64,000 bases of DNA from Emiliania huxleyi CCMP1516. Taxonomy: Eukaryota; Haptophyta; Isochrysidales; Noelaerhabdaceae. Both the position numbers and the translations under genes were made by a program. Shown here in pieces: positions 55,002 through 64,000 of the stretch. Location: the NCBI RefSeq assembly GCF_000372725.1, contig NW_005196310.1, positions 224,083 to 288,082 on the forward strand, given 5' to 3'. The notes below the pieces were generated by a model. That model was not told the DNA's origin. It saw nothing but the letters and a program-made list of their open reading frames with translations, and did not search any database. Each line of letters begins with the position of its first letter. The stretch's first letter is position 1.

Positions 55002-57718
55002 ATGCTGTCTCCGACGACTCCCACGCCGCCTCCGCCGTCCTCTCCTCCGTTACCATCTCCGCCAGCCTCGAGCGCTCAGTCACCGCCGTCGCTCACTCTC
55101 ACCGGTGTCCTCTACTTCGGCGGGAACGAGGGAAAGTCGATCGAGCTCTTTGCGAGTGCGGCAATCCCGGACCTGTCCGCCTACAGCCTCGGCGTTGCGA
55201 GTAACGGCCGCGCTGATGAAATCGACTATACCCTCCCGGCCGAGAGCGCTGCGGCAGGGCAACACATTTGGGTCGCCCGCGGCACGAATGACCAGTTTCG
55301 CAGCGAATACGGGCGGAACGCGACCTACGCCTCTGCAGGCAGCTGGATCTCCTTCAATGGCGACGACAACGTGCTGCTCTGGACGGGCGGGTCCGTGGTC
55401 GATCGCTACGGCGTGGCAAACACAGATGGCACCGGCGAGCCTTGGGAGTATTCCGCAGGGACCATCCTGTACCGCGCCTCAAACACAAGGCCGACCGCCG
55501 CCTTTGACCTCGCCCAGTGGCGAGTCGAGACGAGCGCGGACGCGCTGGGGACCTTCGAGATGCAGCCTCCGCCGCCGTCGAGCCCGCCAGCCCCGGCGCC
55601 GCCGTCGTCGGCCCCGCGTCTGCCTCCTCCCTCAACCTCGCCGTCGCCGCCGCCGCCGAGCGGGCCAGTCGAGTACTCTTGGTACTGCGCCGAGGACCCG
55701 ACCAAGTCGTCGCGGTACCCTGTTTGCGACACGCTCTGCGCCGGCGGGGAGGTGGGCTGCCACGCAAGACACCTCCGAGACACTTCCGATCTTGCTAGCA
55801 GCTCGACGCGGACGCAGCATGCCTCCCAGTCCTCGCCTGTCCATGACGCGCCCGCGTCGCGCTACCACGGGCGATCTGCTGCGAGATTACCCGAGACTAC
55901 CCGAGATTACCCGAGGCCATCTTCGACAGGCGATCTGCTGCGAGTTCCCCGCCCTCTCCTCCAGCCACCCCACCGGCACCCGCTGCACCGGATCGAGCAG
56001 CTTTCGTGTCCCCGACGAAGAGGCGGCTCTGCGGTGCGGCGACCCGAGACACTTCCGAGACAGTTCCGAGACAGCCACCTCCGAGACACTTCCAAGGGGG
56101 AGGGTCTGCTGTACGAGACGCCTCCGAGATATTTCCAGACACCTCCAAAATACCTCCGAGACACCTCAAAGACACTTCCGAGACGCCTCCGAGACAAATC
56201 CGAGGCATATGCGGCCTCTCCCTTGCGACGACCCGGCCAAGTCGAGGACACGTCCAGGACATGTACATGTGACATGTCCGTAGGTGCGGCGCGCGCCCCC
56301 CGCTTTGCGACGACCCTGCCGCGCTGCTCAAGGCTCCGCCGGTGCGGGGGTTGTCGCAGCTGTCCTACTACTACCAGCTCGCAGACAGGCCCCCGATCGA
56401 GGTGGAGATGTCAATCTCCCGCGACGAGGCGCTCTCGTACATGGTGCGCTAGGTAGCAGTAGCAGCAGTAGGCAACCGTGACTCGGAAGAGCGGGCCCCT
56501 ATCCGCAGCCCAAGCGACTAGCGACAGGAGACGCGGCCGTCCTCGCAGGTGCGCCAGATCAGCGACGGGGACTGCTACATGCTCTCCGACCGCCTCGTCC
56601 CCCGCTGGCCCGGGTACGGCGCCGGAGGCGTCGACTGCACCACACTCATCCTCGCGGCGCAAGGCGACGGCGCATGCGACCAGTGGCTCAACACGGAGCC
56701 GTTCGGCTTTGACGGCGGAGATTGCGACCCGGCGCTCGCGCTGCCGTGGGCGACCGAGCAGACGAGCTTCTCCGGCGACGGGGTCGGTCCGATCCTGCAG
56801 TCTGCCGCCGTCGACAGGGGCCTCGTGGCGCTGCAGGTGGCCAACGGGACCATGCCCTGCCCGCCCGACCGGAGCGGGTACGAGTGCACCCAGACGGCGG
56901 CCAGCCTGACCGTCGGCGAGTCGGTGCAGTTCCTCTCGTCCGGCTGGCGCTTCTTTGAGAGCATGCTGCGGTACGCAAAGGACAACGCCGACTTCGACGC
57001 CTCGGGCGGCCCGCCGCAGACCGGCGGGCTCCTCTTCCTCGGCGGGGGGAGCTGCCGCTACGCCACCGGCGCGGCCGGCGACGGCGTCACCTTTGAGGAG
57101 GTCTTCAACTACTCGTCGGTGTCCGTGCCGACGACGCGGCGCTGCTACGGCGGCGCCAGCCTCACCGACATGTACTTCAACCGCGACATCCTCCTCGGCG
57201 AGCTGAGGCCGCGCTATCTCCTCCTCGCCGCCTTCTCGGACGTCGGCCGGCGGTCGGACGAGCAGGGCACGGGCGAGGCCTCCTTCCGCGTGACGCTGGA
57301 GGCGTGGATCGAGTACTGCCGCGCCGCTGGGATCACGCTGTTCGTCGGCGGCTTCAAGCCGAGCCTCGAGGAGAGCCACGTGCGCGACATCTTCAACGAG
57401 ACCTCAGGCGTGCGCGGCCGGCTCAACAGCTGGATGCGCTCGCTCGCCGGGATGCGGCTCATCGACTGGGCGCCGTTTCTACTGGCGAGCAGCGAGGGTG
57501 GCGAGGGAGGGCCGGTGCCCAACGCGTCGTACTACGTGGCCGACGACACACACCAGAGCGGAGCCGGGTACCGGCGGCTATGGCAGGCGGCGAAGCCGAT
57601 TCTCGACGGGGTCATCCTCGCCGAAGCGGCCCCGCCCCCGCCGCCAACGTGCAAGGAGGAGTGGCGGCTGGGGTGCGTGGTGCGGCTCGCGGAAAAGGTC
57701 TACGAGTCTTGCTTCTAG
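55002..57718 (+). CDS. lamin-tail-like domain - LNR - SGNH hydrolase protein, multi-exon
   Basis: Exon 1 from MLSPTTPTP (55002) carries a Pro-rich start and a lamin-tail-type beta domain: VLYFGGNEGKSIELFASAAI, AGQHIWVA, SWISFNGDDNVLLWTGG and VVDRYGVANTDGTGEPWEYS. A Pro/Ser linker leads to Cys-rich EYSWYCAEDPTKSSRYPVCD. Small exons follow (55790-55870; CCEFPALSSSHPTGTRC near 55940; about 56285-56450). The last exon (from about 56549) has a LIN-12/Notch repeat (AAQGDGACDQWLNTEPFGFD then GGDC). After it comes an SGNH-like hydrolase region with GLLFLGGGSCRYA and, near the end, DDTHQSGAGYRRLWQAAKPI, the D-x-x-H block. The first block has GGS in place of GDS. Probably extracellular and Ca-binding. 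The substrate is unknown. Confidence 0.7.
55765..56285. repeat. intron minisatellites CACTTCCGAGA / CACCTCCGAGA and GATTACCCGAGA
   Basis: Short tandem units in introns of the LTD/SGNH gene. One intron (55870-55931) starts GCGATCTGCTGCGAG and is followed by an exon starting GCGATCTGCTGCGAG. Confidence 0.75.
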
Positions 57719-59270
57719 CCCCCGATCCTGGGTGTCTGCCCCGCTCGCGTCCGAGCAGTGCGTACTGTGTCCACTTGTAGTGCTCGGCCATGCATGTGTT
57801 CGTGGATGATGTGTCCATGTTTCTGCCTGCATGCCACGCGCGTGTATGTTTATTGCGCCCTTCTACATAGTACTGTGTTTTACGTGCATCGTGCATATTG
57901 AATAGCTTAAACCTCAATCGTCACGCGTCAGTTCTCGCCTTGCGGATTCTCTTTTGACCTCTGTTTGTGTGTGTTGTAAAGCAGGCAACAAAGTTATCAA
58001 ATGTCTTTTGTGAGAGAGAGTTGTGTTGTTTAAATTCTTTAGCGATTTCTTCCTCTTTTCTTTTGTTTCGTCGCTGGCTGGTGGTGGCTGGGCTTAGTTG
58101 TTTGCCACACACACGCACCTCTTTGGAGTCACAACCCACCCCCCGCCGCGATTTCTTTTCCTTGTTCTTTTCGCTTCTTGTTTTTAAAACTCCTTTTGCG
58201 GTCTGTATCTTCTTTTTTTGCACAACACTTCGTGCCAGTGCGAGCCAGTCCCGTGTGTACTTGTTACGTGAAAACCCGCTGGGACTCGGACGCCAGCACA
58301 CACGGCTAGATTTCATGGCGGGCCGCCTAGGCCCTGGGGTCGGAGGTAGAGTCGGTGGTGGTGCCGCGCGCGGCGCGGGCTTCGCTGTCGGGGGCGCTTA
58401 GGGCGGGGTCGGGGAAGGAGGGTGGGGTCGGTCGCATTGGCGGCCGCGCGGCAGTGGCTGCGGGGGGGGCGGGAGGAGGTGGTGGCGCCGACCGCAATGG
58501 CGGCCGACCCGACGTCGAGCGCCGGGCGAGATCGCGAGGGTCGAGGGTGAGCTCGAAGCCGAGGGCGGCGGCCGAGTTCTGAATGGTGAGGGCGTCGGCG
58601 GTGACGATGGCGGCGGAGATGGCGGCGGAGTGAAAGGTGTAGTGCGAGCGGGTGGACGCGCGAGAGGTGCCATACGGCGTGTGGTCAATGGACCCACTAG
58701 CGCGTGCGGTCCTCGCAAGCTGGCGGAACGGCTGGTGACGCTGTGTTGCCCTTGAGCTAGTCCTTCCCCGGTCGCCTAGCCTCTGCGCTGTCTGGCGGAC
58801 GCCTGTATGCCATGCACGCGGACCACGCTTGCGTGGATACGTGGCTGGCAGGCAGACCCGTGTGCGGGGTAACCCGCGCACGGGGAAGCTTCACGGGTTC
58901 GAGCCGTCAAACATTGAGCAGCGGAGGTGTGCCGAGGGGGACCGGGAGGCGGTAAGCCGTCGTCGCCCGGCGCTGCATGCAGCACCGTGGCGATGGCGCT
59001 AAGAGGTTCCTCTTTTCCGCGCCCCCCCCGCAAGGCGCGCGATACAACGGGCGTGCCTAACGCGGCCCGAATCCCTCATCCTGACGATGTAGGAGAGCGG
59101 CCTCTCGAGCTTGGCCCGCATGAGCTCAAGGAGCGCGCTAGCACATGTCCCGTGCCCTGTGTTGTACATGTAAAATTCTGAGGAAGCCGTCCTGTCGCGC
59201 GGGGTGGTTTTTTTCTTTGCACCTGTGACGGCCCGCTACGAGAAGGGCGCTCGATGTTGCCTGCCAGGCG
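57719..59270. other. long intergenic stretch, no supported gene
   Basis: Positions 57840-58290 are T-rich and poor in ORFs. 58007-58042 contains GTGAGAGAGAGTTGTGTTG then TTTAAATTCTTT, repeated with changes at 60168-60200. A minus-strand frame at 58881-58327 (AAISAAIVTADALTIQNSAA) has some protein-like text but is mostly Pro/Arg/Ser. 59220-59250 (GTGACGGCCCGCTACGAGAA) is repeated at 59762. Confidence 0.4.
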
Positions 59271-60098
59271 GTGGAGGCGGGCAAGAAGGCGCCAAACGGC
59301 AAGCCGCACGAAGAACTCGGCGATGCCGCAATGGTCAACCCGCGTGCGAAGCACGCGACACGACACAAATACCTGCTCAAACGACTCGTCAAGACCCTTC
59401 GCTCGGCGTGGGGCATGCTCATCGAGATGGAGCCGACTGCACACCTCAGTTACAGTAACCCAAAACAACCTGACGTGGCGGCGGCGAACATCGGCAAAGG
59501 GCATGTGCGCCTCGTTGGCGACTTGAAACTCACGAGCTCGCTTACGTGCAAGGGTGGCGATCGGCTCGGCTGGAAGGGGGCTTTTGTCGCCTTCGGCAAC
59601 ACCGAGCGGGCGCTGCTCGACTTAGTGTTAGGGCATGCTGCATGGCCGCGGCCGGAGGGGGGGGGGGAGGGGGGGAGGGAGGCGGAGGATGCAGAGGCGG
59701 AGGCGGCGGCGGCGGAAGAGGAGGAGGGGGAGAGTGAGGGGGAGGCGGAGGCGGGGGCACCTGTGACGGCCCGCTACGAGAAGGGCGACTACCGGTTCGC
59801 GCGGGAGAAGAATTGCGACCTGCGTTTGCTCGACTTCGAGACGTTCGGCGGCTTCGGGGACGGCGTCCGCAGAATTCTTCGGCAGGCGGCGGACCAGCTG
59901 AGTAACAAACTTTCGCACGCTCAGCACCTCGATGAGGTCACATGGACCACCAAGAACTGGCACGGGCTGCAGATGCAGCGCCTGTCTGTCGTTCTCCACA
60001 CCGCCGTGGCGTGGCAGACGGTGAACGAGCTAGCGTGCGGGGACAGCGGCATTGTGCACGGAGCTAAGTGCATTGCCGTTCTTAACGGAGTCGCTTAG
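59271..60098 (+). CDS. hypothetical protein with Glu/Ala-rich insert
   Basis: A 275-residue frame starting MEAGKKAPNGKPHEELGDAA. It has well-formed text on both sides of a Gly/Glu/Ala-rich insert: RHKYLLKRLVKTLRSAWGML and GHVRLVGDLKLTSSLTCKGG before it, FETFGGFGDGVRRILRQAAD and QMQRLSVVLHTAVAWQTVNE after it. I do not recognise the family. A 30-bp sequence inside the frame (APVTARYEKG, 59759) also occurs just upstream of the start (59219), so the frame may begin in an upstream exon or duplicated copy. An element-encoded protein is possible because its flanks share the TTTAAATTCTTT repeat. Confidence 0.4.
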   Translation: MEAGKKAPNGKPHEELGDAAMVNPRAKHATRHKYLLKRLVKTLRSAWGMLIEMEPTAHLSYSNPKQPDVAAANIGKGHVRLVGDLKLTSSLTCKGGDRLGWKGAFVAFGNTERALLDLVLGHAAWPRPEGGGEGGREAEDAEAEAAAAEEEEGESEGEAEAGAPVTARYEKGDYRFAREKNCDLRLLDFETFGGFGDGVRRILRQAADQLSNKLSHAQHLDEVTWTTKNWHGLQMQRLSVVLHTAVAWQTVNELACGDSGIVHGAKCIAVLNGVA

Positions 60099-60212
60099 GC
60101 GGCTCCGGTGGTGTGCCGGTGATAGTACTAGCACGCGCCAGTTCGCACCTGTGTCGAGCCTGTCTGCTGTGAGAGAGAGTGGCGTGTTTAAATTCTTTTT
60201 TGATCGGAATGT

Positions 60213-61444
60213 ATGACCGCCGCCAGCACCTCTCGCGTGGCCACCACTCACAAGCTTGAGCGCGCGAGGCCTGACCTGTTCCAGCGCAGCGACGCAATCG
60301 GGCTACGCCACCTCTGCGGCCACCTTTCGCTGCTCGCGCTGACCGCTGCGGCGCTGGCCGTCTGCTGCACCACTGCATCAGCGCTTGCCGGCCGCTGCTG
60401 GCCGCTGGCTGTCCTGGCGCACAGCGTCGTGCTCTCGCACCTGTACATGCCCTTCCACGAGTCCACGCACGGAACCGCCTTTGAGAGCGCATGGCTCTGC
60501 CAGCTCGTCGCCTGGCCGCTCGGCCTCCTAATCTTCATGAACGCCGACTCATTCAAGTGGTTCCACCGCGAGCACCACGAGTTCACGCAGGCGTGAGATA
60601 GATACAGAGAGGCAAGAGCAGTCGGGCTCGGACACTGGCGCGGCGTGGGTGGGTGCTGGCCAGATGACGACGGCACGCTGGAGCGACATACAGACACACA
60701 AACTCACCAGCTCTCTGCCAGCTGGGCTGCCAACCCCACAACCCGAGTGAGCGTACACACACAAGACCTAGGTGTGGGCGCGTGATCCCGAGCTGCCGGG
60801 CGCAAACGGCAGCCTGCGCAACTACCTCAACAAGCTGCTGGGCGGCGAGATGGCGGTGGCGCTCTACCACTTTTGCCGCAGCGCCGCGCTGGGAGAGCGA
60901 GCAGAAGGCCCGTGGGTGCCGCCGCACGCGAGGCGAGGCGTGGTCGCGTCGACGCGGGCGCAGAGCGCGGCGTACGTCGCGTGCGCGCTCCTCGCGCTGG
61001 CCTCGCCCGCCGCGCGGCACTGGCTTGTGCGGCTCTGGCTGCTGCCCCTCCTCCTCGGCCAGCCGGCTCTGTGGGGGCACTTTATCGCGCAGCACACGTC
61101 GACAGACCACGACTGCGACGCGCGGCGCGCCGCCCTAGACTCTGAACGCAGAGCCGTGTACTCCGACAGGCATTGCAGGGTGCCGTAGCCACACCCTGAC
61201 GCTGGTGTCTTCGCACCGCAGGCACACTGCACGGGTGGTGCTCACCCACCCGGCGTACGAGTGGCTCTCCTGGGGCATGAACTACCACGCCGTCCACCAC
61301 ATGCATCCGCGCGTCCCCTTCCACCAGCTGCGCCGCGCATTCGACGCGACGCGGCGAGAGCTCAGGCACGTCGAGGAGCGCGGGTACCTTCGCGCCCACA
61401 CGGCGGTGGTGCGTGCCGCGCTCGATCGGCCGGCGTCCCTTTGA
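60213..61444 (+). CDS. membrane fatty acid desaturase
   Basis: Three exons (60213-60590, 60772-61169, 61222-61444) give 999 nt, 332 residues, in one frame. The three histidine boxes that bind the di-iron centre are present: HESTH (residues 82-86), HREHH (118-122) and HAVHH in exon 3, within NYHAVHHMHPRVPFHQL. Hydrophobic segments precede the first box (LSLLALTAAALAVCC) and lie in exon 2 (WLVRLWLLPLLLGQPALWG). The third box with HMHPRVPFHQL and no cytochrome b5 domain resembles acyl-lipid or sphingolipid-type desaturases that insert a double bond using O2. Both introns use GC donors (CAG|GCGTGA; CAG|GCATTG). Regiospecificity cannot be told from sequence. Confidence 0.85.
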
Positions 61445-61535
61445 GGTCCCCCCCTCGCGAGCGTACCGTACACAAAACAAGCGAAATCCAAGGCCTTCAG
61501 GCTGTGTCTCTCGCAGCAAGCGACCGCCCGCGTGG

Positions 61536-62656
61536 ATGGCCTCCCACCGCATCGGCGCGCGCGTCGCGGGCCTCTCCCCAGCGCAGCTGTGCGCCATCAT
61601 CGAGGCGCAGGCGGGCGCGAGCGACGCCGCGCTGCGCGTGGCGGAGGAGCACGCCGCTCGGCTCGTGGAGCAGCCCGAGTGGGTCCTCTCCGAGGTCCTC
61701 CTCTCGCCGGACCTCGCCCCGCACATCCTCGCCCAGCTGCCGACCAAGGAGCACGCCGTCAAGGGGACGTGCCGCGCGTGGCGCCGCGGCTGGAAGGAGA
61801 CGCTGAAGAAGCGCGAGAGGCCACGCATGCTCGTGATCGGCAGCCACGACGGCGAGGGTGGGACTGTCAACTCGCTTGAGCGGTACGACCCGTCAACGAA
61901 TGAGTGGGAGGAGGAGGCTGTGGCGCCGATGCCTTCGACGGCACGGCGGTGCTCGAAGGCAAGCTGTATGCTGTGGGCGGCGTCAACCACAACGACGACG
62001 ACGTCCTCAGCTCAGTCGAGCGGTACGACCCTGCGACGAATGCGTGGGAGGCAGTGGCGTCGATGGGGACGGAGCGGTGGGGTCTCGCTGTGGCGGTGCT
62101 CGAAGGCAAGGTCTATGCTGTTGGCGGGTGCAACGACGGCTTCCTCAACTCGCTGGAGCGGTACGACCCGTCAACGAACGAGTGGGAGGCGGTGGCGCCG
62201 ATGGCGGAGGCGCGGGACGAGCTCGCCGTGGCGGTGCTCGACGGCAAGCTGTACGCTGTGGGCGGGTACAACATTGACAACGGCTGCCTCAGCTCGGTGG
62301 AGCGGTACGACGCGGCGACGAACGCGTGGGAGGCGGTGGCGCCGATGGCGGAGGCTCGGCAGACTCACGACATGGCGGTGCTCGACGGCAAGCTGTATGC
62401 GGTGGGAGGCTACTATAACGACGACGACGACATCCTCACCTCGGTGGAGCGGTACGACCCGGCGTTGGATGCGTGGGAGGCGGTGGCTCCGTTGGCGACG
62501 GCTCGAAGTCGTCACGCCGTGGCGGTGCTCGACGGCAAGCTTTATGCGGTGGGCGGCAGCGGCGGCGGAGGCACCCTCAGCTCAGTCGAGCGGTACGACC
62601 CGGCGCTGAATGCGTGGGAGGCGGTGGCGCCGATGGCGACGGCTTTTAGCATTTGA
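61536..62656 (+). pseudogene. F-box/Kelch protein with internal deletion and frameshift
   Basis: Starts MASHRIGARVAGLSPAQLCA at 61536 with the complete F-box-like module and the first blade (NSLERYDPSTNEWEEEAVAP). At about 61930-61955 bases are missing relative to the paralog text PTARRSVGMAVLGGKLYAAG, and the reading frame changes. Five further blades then continue in the second frame to a stop at 62656 (LSSVERYDPATNAWEAVASM ... LSSVERYDPALNAWEAVAPM). Without the lesion it would be a full-length family member. It begins only 92 bp after the desaturase stop. Confidence 0.75.
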
Positions 62657-62785
62657 ACATTAAAGTATGAAGGTTTTTGTGTCCTTTGTGACGGCTGTGA
62701 GAGTGCGCGTCGCGCACAGCGGCAGCGGCGCAGCCGCAGGTGTGGCCGCAGCCAGCGGCAGCGCACGCACGCGCGTGATCTTTGC

Positions 62786-63238
62786 ATGGACATTGGAGAG
62801 AGCGTGGAGGCTGGGCAGACATCCCGAGGGCAACACTCTGACCGCCTCGTGGTCATGCTGTCAGCACCGGGCTCACAGAGGACGGCGACGCCGAACCCGA
62901 CGCCTTGGCCGTTTTGTCGGTCAGTCTCATCGCCTTGTGCCCACACCGTTGCCTCTCACATTGGCGTGCGGGTGCTTTTTCAAATCTATCCGCCACCTCT
63001 CACCTTGTCGTGCTCGGCCCAAGAGGCGAGGAAGCAGGCGCGGACGACGTCGTGCCCGACTAGCTTGAGCGAGGAGCCGCCAACCTACAAGGCGATCGGC
63101 CCACACCCTCCGCGTCGCAGTCGTGTCACGCCTCAACGGGCACGAGGAGCTATCGAGACCATCAGCGCGGCATCGACGGCGATGGACTTTAGGCTTGGGC
63201 TGTCGTCGCTGCAGATCGCGTCGTACCTGTTTCAGTGA
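62786..63238 (+). CDS. hypothetical ORF
   Basis: A 150-residue frame whose end (IETISAASTAMDFRLGLSSL then QIASYLFQ) looks protein-like, while the first 100 residues are mixed and Pro/Arg/Thr-rich. No domain recognised. It overlaps the 3' end of the minus-strand membrane gene slightly. It could be an exon with unresolved 5' parts, or chance. Confidence 0.25.
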   Translation: MDIGESVEAGQTSRGQHSDRLVVMLSAPGSQRTATPNPTPWPFCRSVSSPCAHTVASHIGVRVLFQIYPPPLTLSCSAQEARKQARTTSCPTSLSEEPPTYKAIGPHPPRRSRVTPQRARGAIETISAASTAMDFRLGLSSLQIASYLFQ

Positions 63239-64000
63239 CGGCTTGTGAGGGGGTCGGCGTTCGCCGGTCTCCCGTCGTCGCTGGTCTCACAGATCGGCCG
63301 AGTCCCTCTCCTCCTCGAGGATGGCGGGGCCTGCTCACACGCAGCACCGAAGCGTCATGGCGCTCACTCCAGTCGCCGTGAATGGACGCAAGAGGATGGG
63401 TGCTGCCGTCGATGGCGTCGTTGATCTGCTTGTTGATCGCGGCGAAATCATCAGCGGTGAGGTTGAGGGCGGTGCACGCTGCCAGGGAGGCAGGGAGAGG
63501 TGAGACCAAGGTCGATGCGGGAACCGGGCCTGCCCACGCCGTGAGCTGCGCGTCGGTGTAAACGCGTATCTTGGCGTGAGGGCCTGCAGCGTAGATGACA
63601 ATCACAGCCATCAGCAGCACGGTCAACATCGCCGAGAGGACCGAGAGGATCTCGAGCGTCCACGAGATTGTTGCGAGGGTCACCTCGTAGCAGTAGCAGC
63701 CGCGGCGCGCGTGCTTTCCATAGCACGGCCGCACCGAGCCGCAGCCGACGCCGCAGGAGCCTCGCGGCAGCGCAAAGTGCATGGCCCTGCGGGATTCAAT
63801 AGCGGCGAAAGGTGAGGCAAGCTCGGGTAGCTGTGGTGAGGACGCGGTCTCGCATTGTTGCGCCGGCAGCGCGGGCGGTGAGACGGGTTGGGTGGGTGGG
63901 AGAGGCGGGTGGATTGCGCGCCATTTGAATCGGATGATCCGCTCGAAGAGGAGGATGTTGAGCGCGAGGACGAGCGAGATGAAGGCGTAGACTATCCTCT
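63189..64000 (-). CDS. membrane protein, partial (continues beyond the window)
   Basis: The minus-strand frame is open from the window end: RIVYAFISLVLALNILLFER, a membrane segment, then a Pro-rich loop, a Cys-rich segment (GSCGVGCGSVRPCYGKHARR, GCYCYEV), a second membrane segment (SVLSAMLTVLLMAVIVIYAA) and a soluble part (ALNLTADDFAAINKQINDAI). The end is ambiguous: the frame runs to 63189, but text after about 63370 becomes Arg/Pro/Thr-rich and may be intron. The protein continues upstream outside the window. I do not recognise the family; two closely spaced membrane segments flanking a cytosolic or lumenal loop are all that can be said. Confidence 0.55.
   Translation of the reverse strand, partial: RIVYAFISLVLALNILLFERIIRFKWRAIHPPLPPTQPVSPPALPAQQCETASSPQLPELASPFAAIESRRAMHFALPRGSCGVGCGSVRPCYGKHARRGCYCYEVTLATISWTLEILSVLSAMLTVLLMAVIVIYAAGPHAKIRVYTDAQLTAWAGPVPASTLVSPLPASLAACTALNLTADDFAAINKQINDAIDGSTHPLASIHGDWSERHDASVLRVSRPRHPRGGEGLGRSVRPATTGDRRTPTPSQAVTETGTTRSAATTAQA

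Noticed and set aside
58885..58910. tRNA gene suggested by GGGTTCGAGCC
   Set aside because: The sequence around this B-box-like motif does not form a T arm, acceptor stem or A box in the right spacing.

Overview
The window is nuclear DNA of a eukaryotic microalga. It is GC-rich and packed with simple repeats and minisatellites. Genes are split by many very short introns, and most of the splice donors I could resolve read GC rather than GT. F-box/Kelch paralogs, a FkbM-like methyltransferase fragment, ChaN-like, GH28 and SGNH proteins, together with one run of Ns (36018-36500), suggest a haptophyte such as Emiliania huxleyi or a relative. That placement is inference from gene style, not from a marker gene.

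Layout, left to right. 0.4-1 kb: start of a phosphoglycerate dehydrogenase gene (-). 2-6 kb: broken Kelch, an IQ-motif ORF, an ankyrin gene (-) and a truncated Kelch gene (+). 6.3-8.5 kb: a small membrane protein (+), the 5' exon of a serine carboxypeptidase (-) and a RING-H2 ligase (+). 8.8-10.9 kb: a multi-exon GH28 gene (+). 11-13 kb: dispersed repeat A and a methyltransferase tail. 13.9-17.6 kb: a gene with three CCCH fingers and an RS domain (-). 18-22 kb: repeat B, an isolated terminal exon and a tandem duplication. 22.2-25.8 kb: a ChaN/Tiki-like gene (+) with repeat-filled introns. 26.5-27.8 kb: a sulfotransferase fragment cut by repeat C. 28.1-35.8 kb: a WW-FYVE-armadillo gene (+). 36-41.7 kb: assembly gap, Gln/Pro-rich gene tail, Kelch gene, acidic ORF and a likely mitochondrial protein, all held between 1.15-kb inverted repeats. 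41.7-49.2 kb: one long gene on the minus strand, response-regulator receiver - coiled coil - PAS - ankyrin, with a 2.7-kb intron made of a 48-bp tandem repeat. 51.2-52.8 kb: a decayed element with terminal inverted repeats. 53.5-64 kb: an intact F-box/Kelch gene, a lamin-tail/LNR/SGNH gene, an unknown ORF, a fatty acid desaturase, a frameshifted Kelch gene and the edge of a membrane protein gene.

The most notable observation concerns intron structure. In gene after gene the intron begins with a near-copy of the first 10-27 nt of the downstream exon, so each intron is bounded by direct repeats that contain the AG|GT or AG|GC junction. The filler is either a minisatellite, a small quasi-palindromic element with core GTGAACGGCGTCTCTTCAC, or a roughly 100-nt element shared between unrelated genes. 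This looks like recent, repeated intron birth by tandem duplication or introner-like insertion. The genes do not form an operon or common pathway; they are a typical mixed eukaryotic neighbourhood of regulatory, lipid, polysaccharide and trafficking functions.
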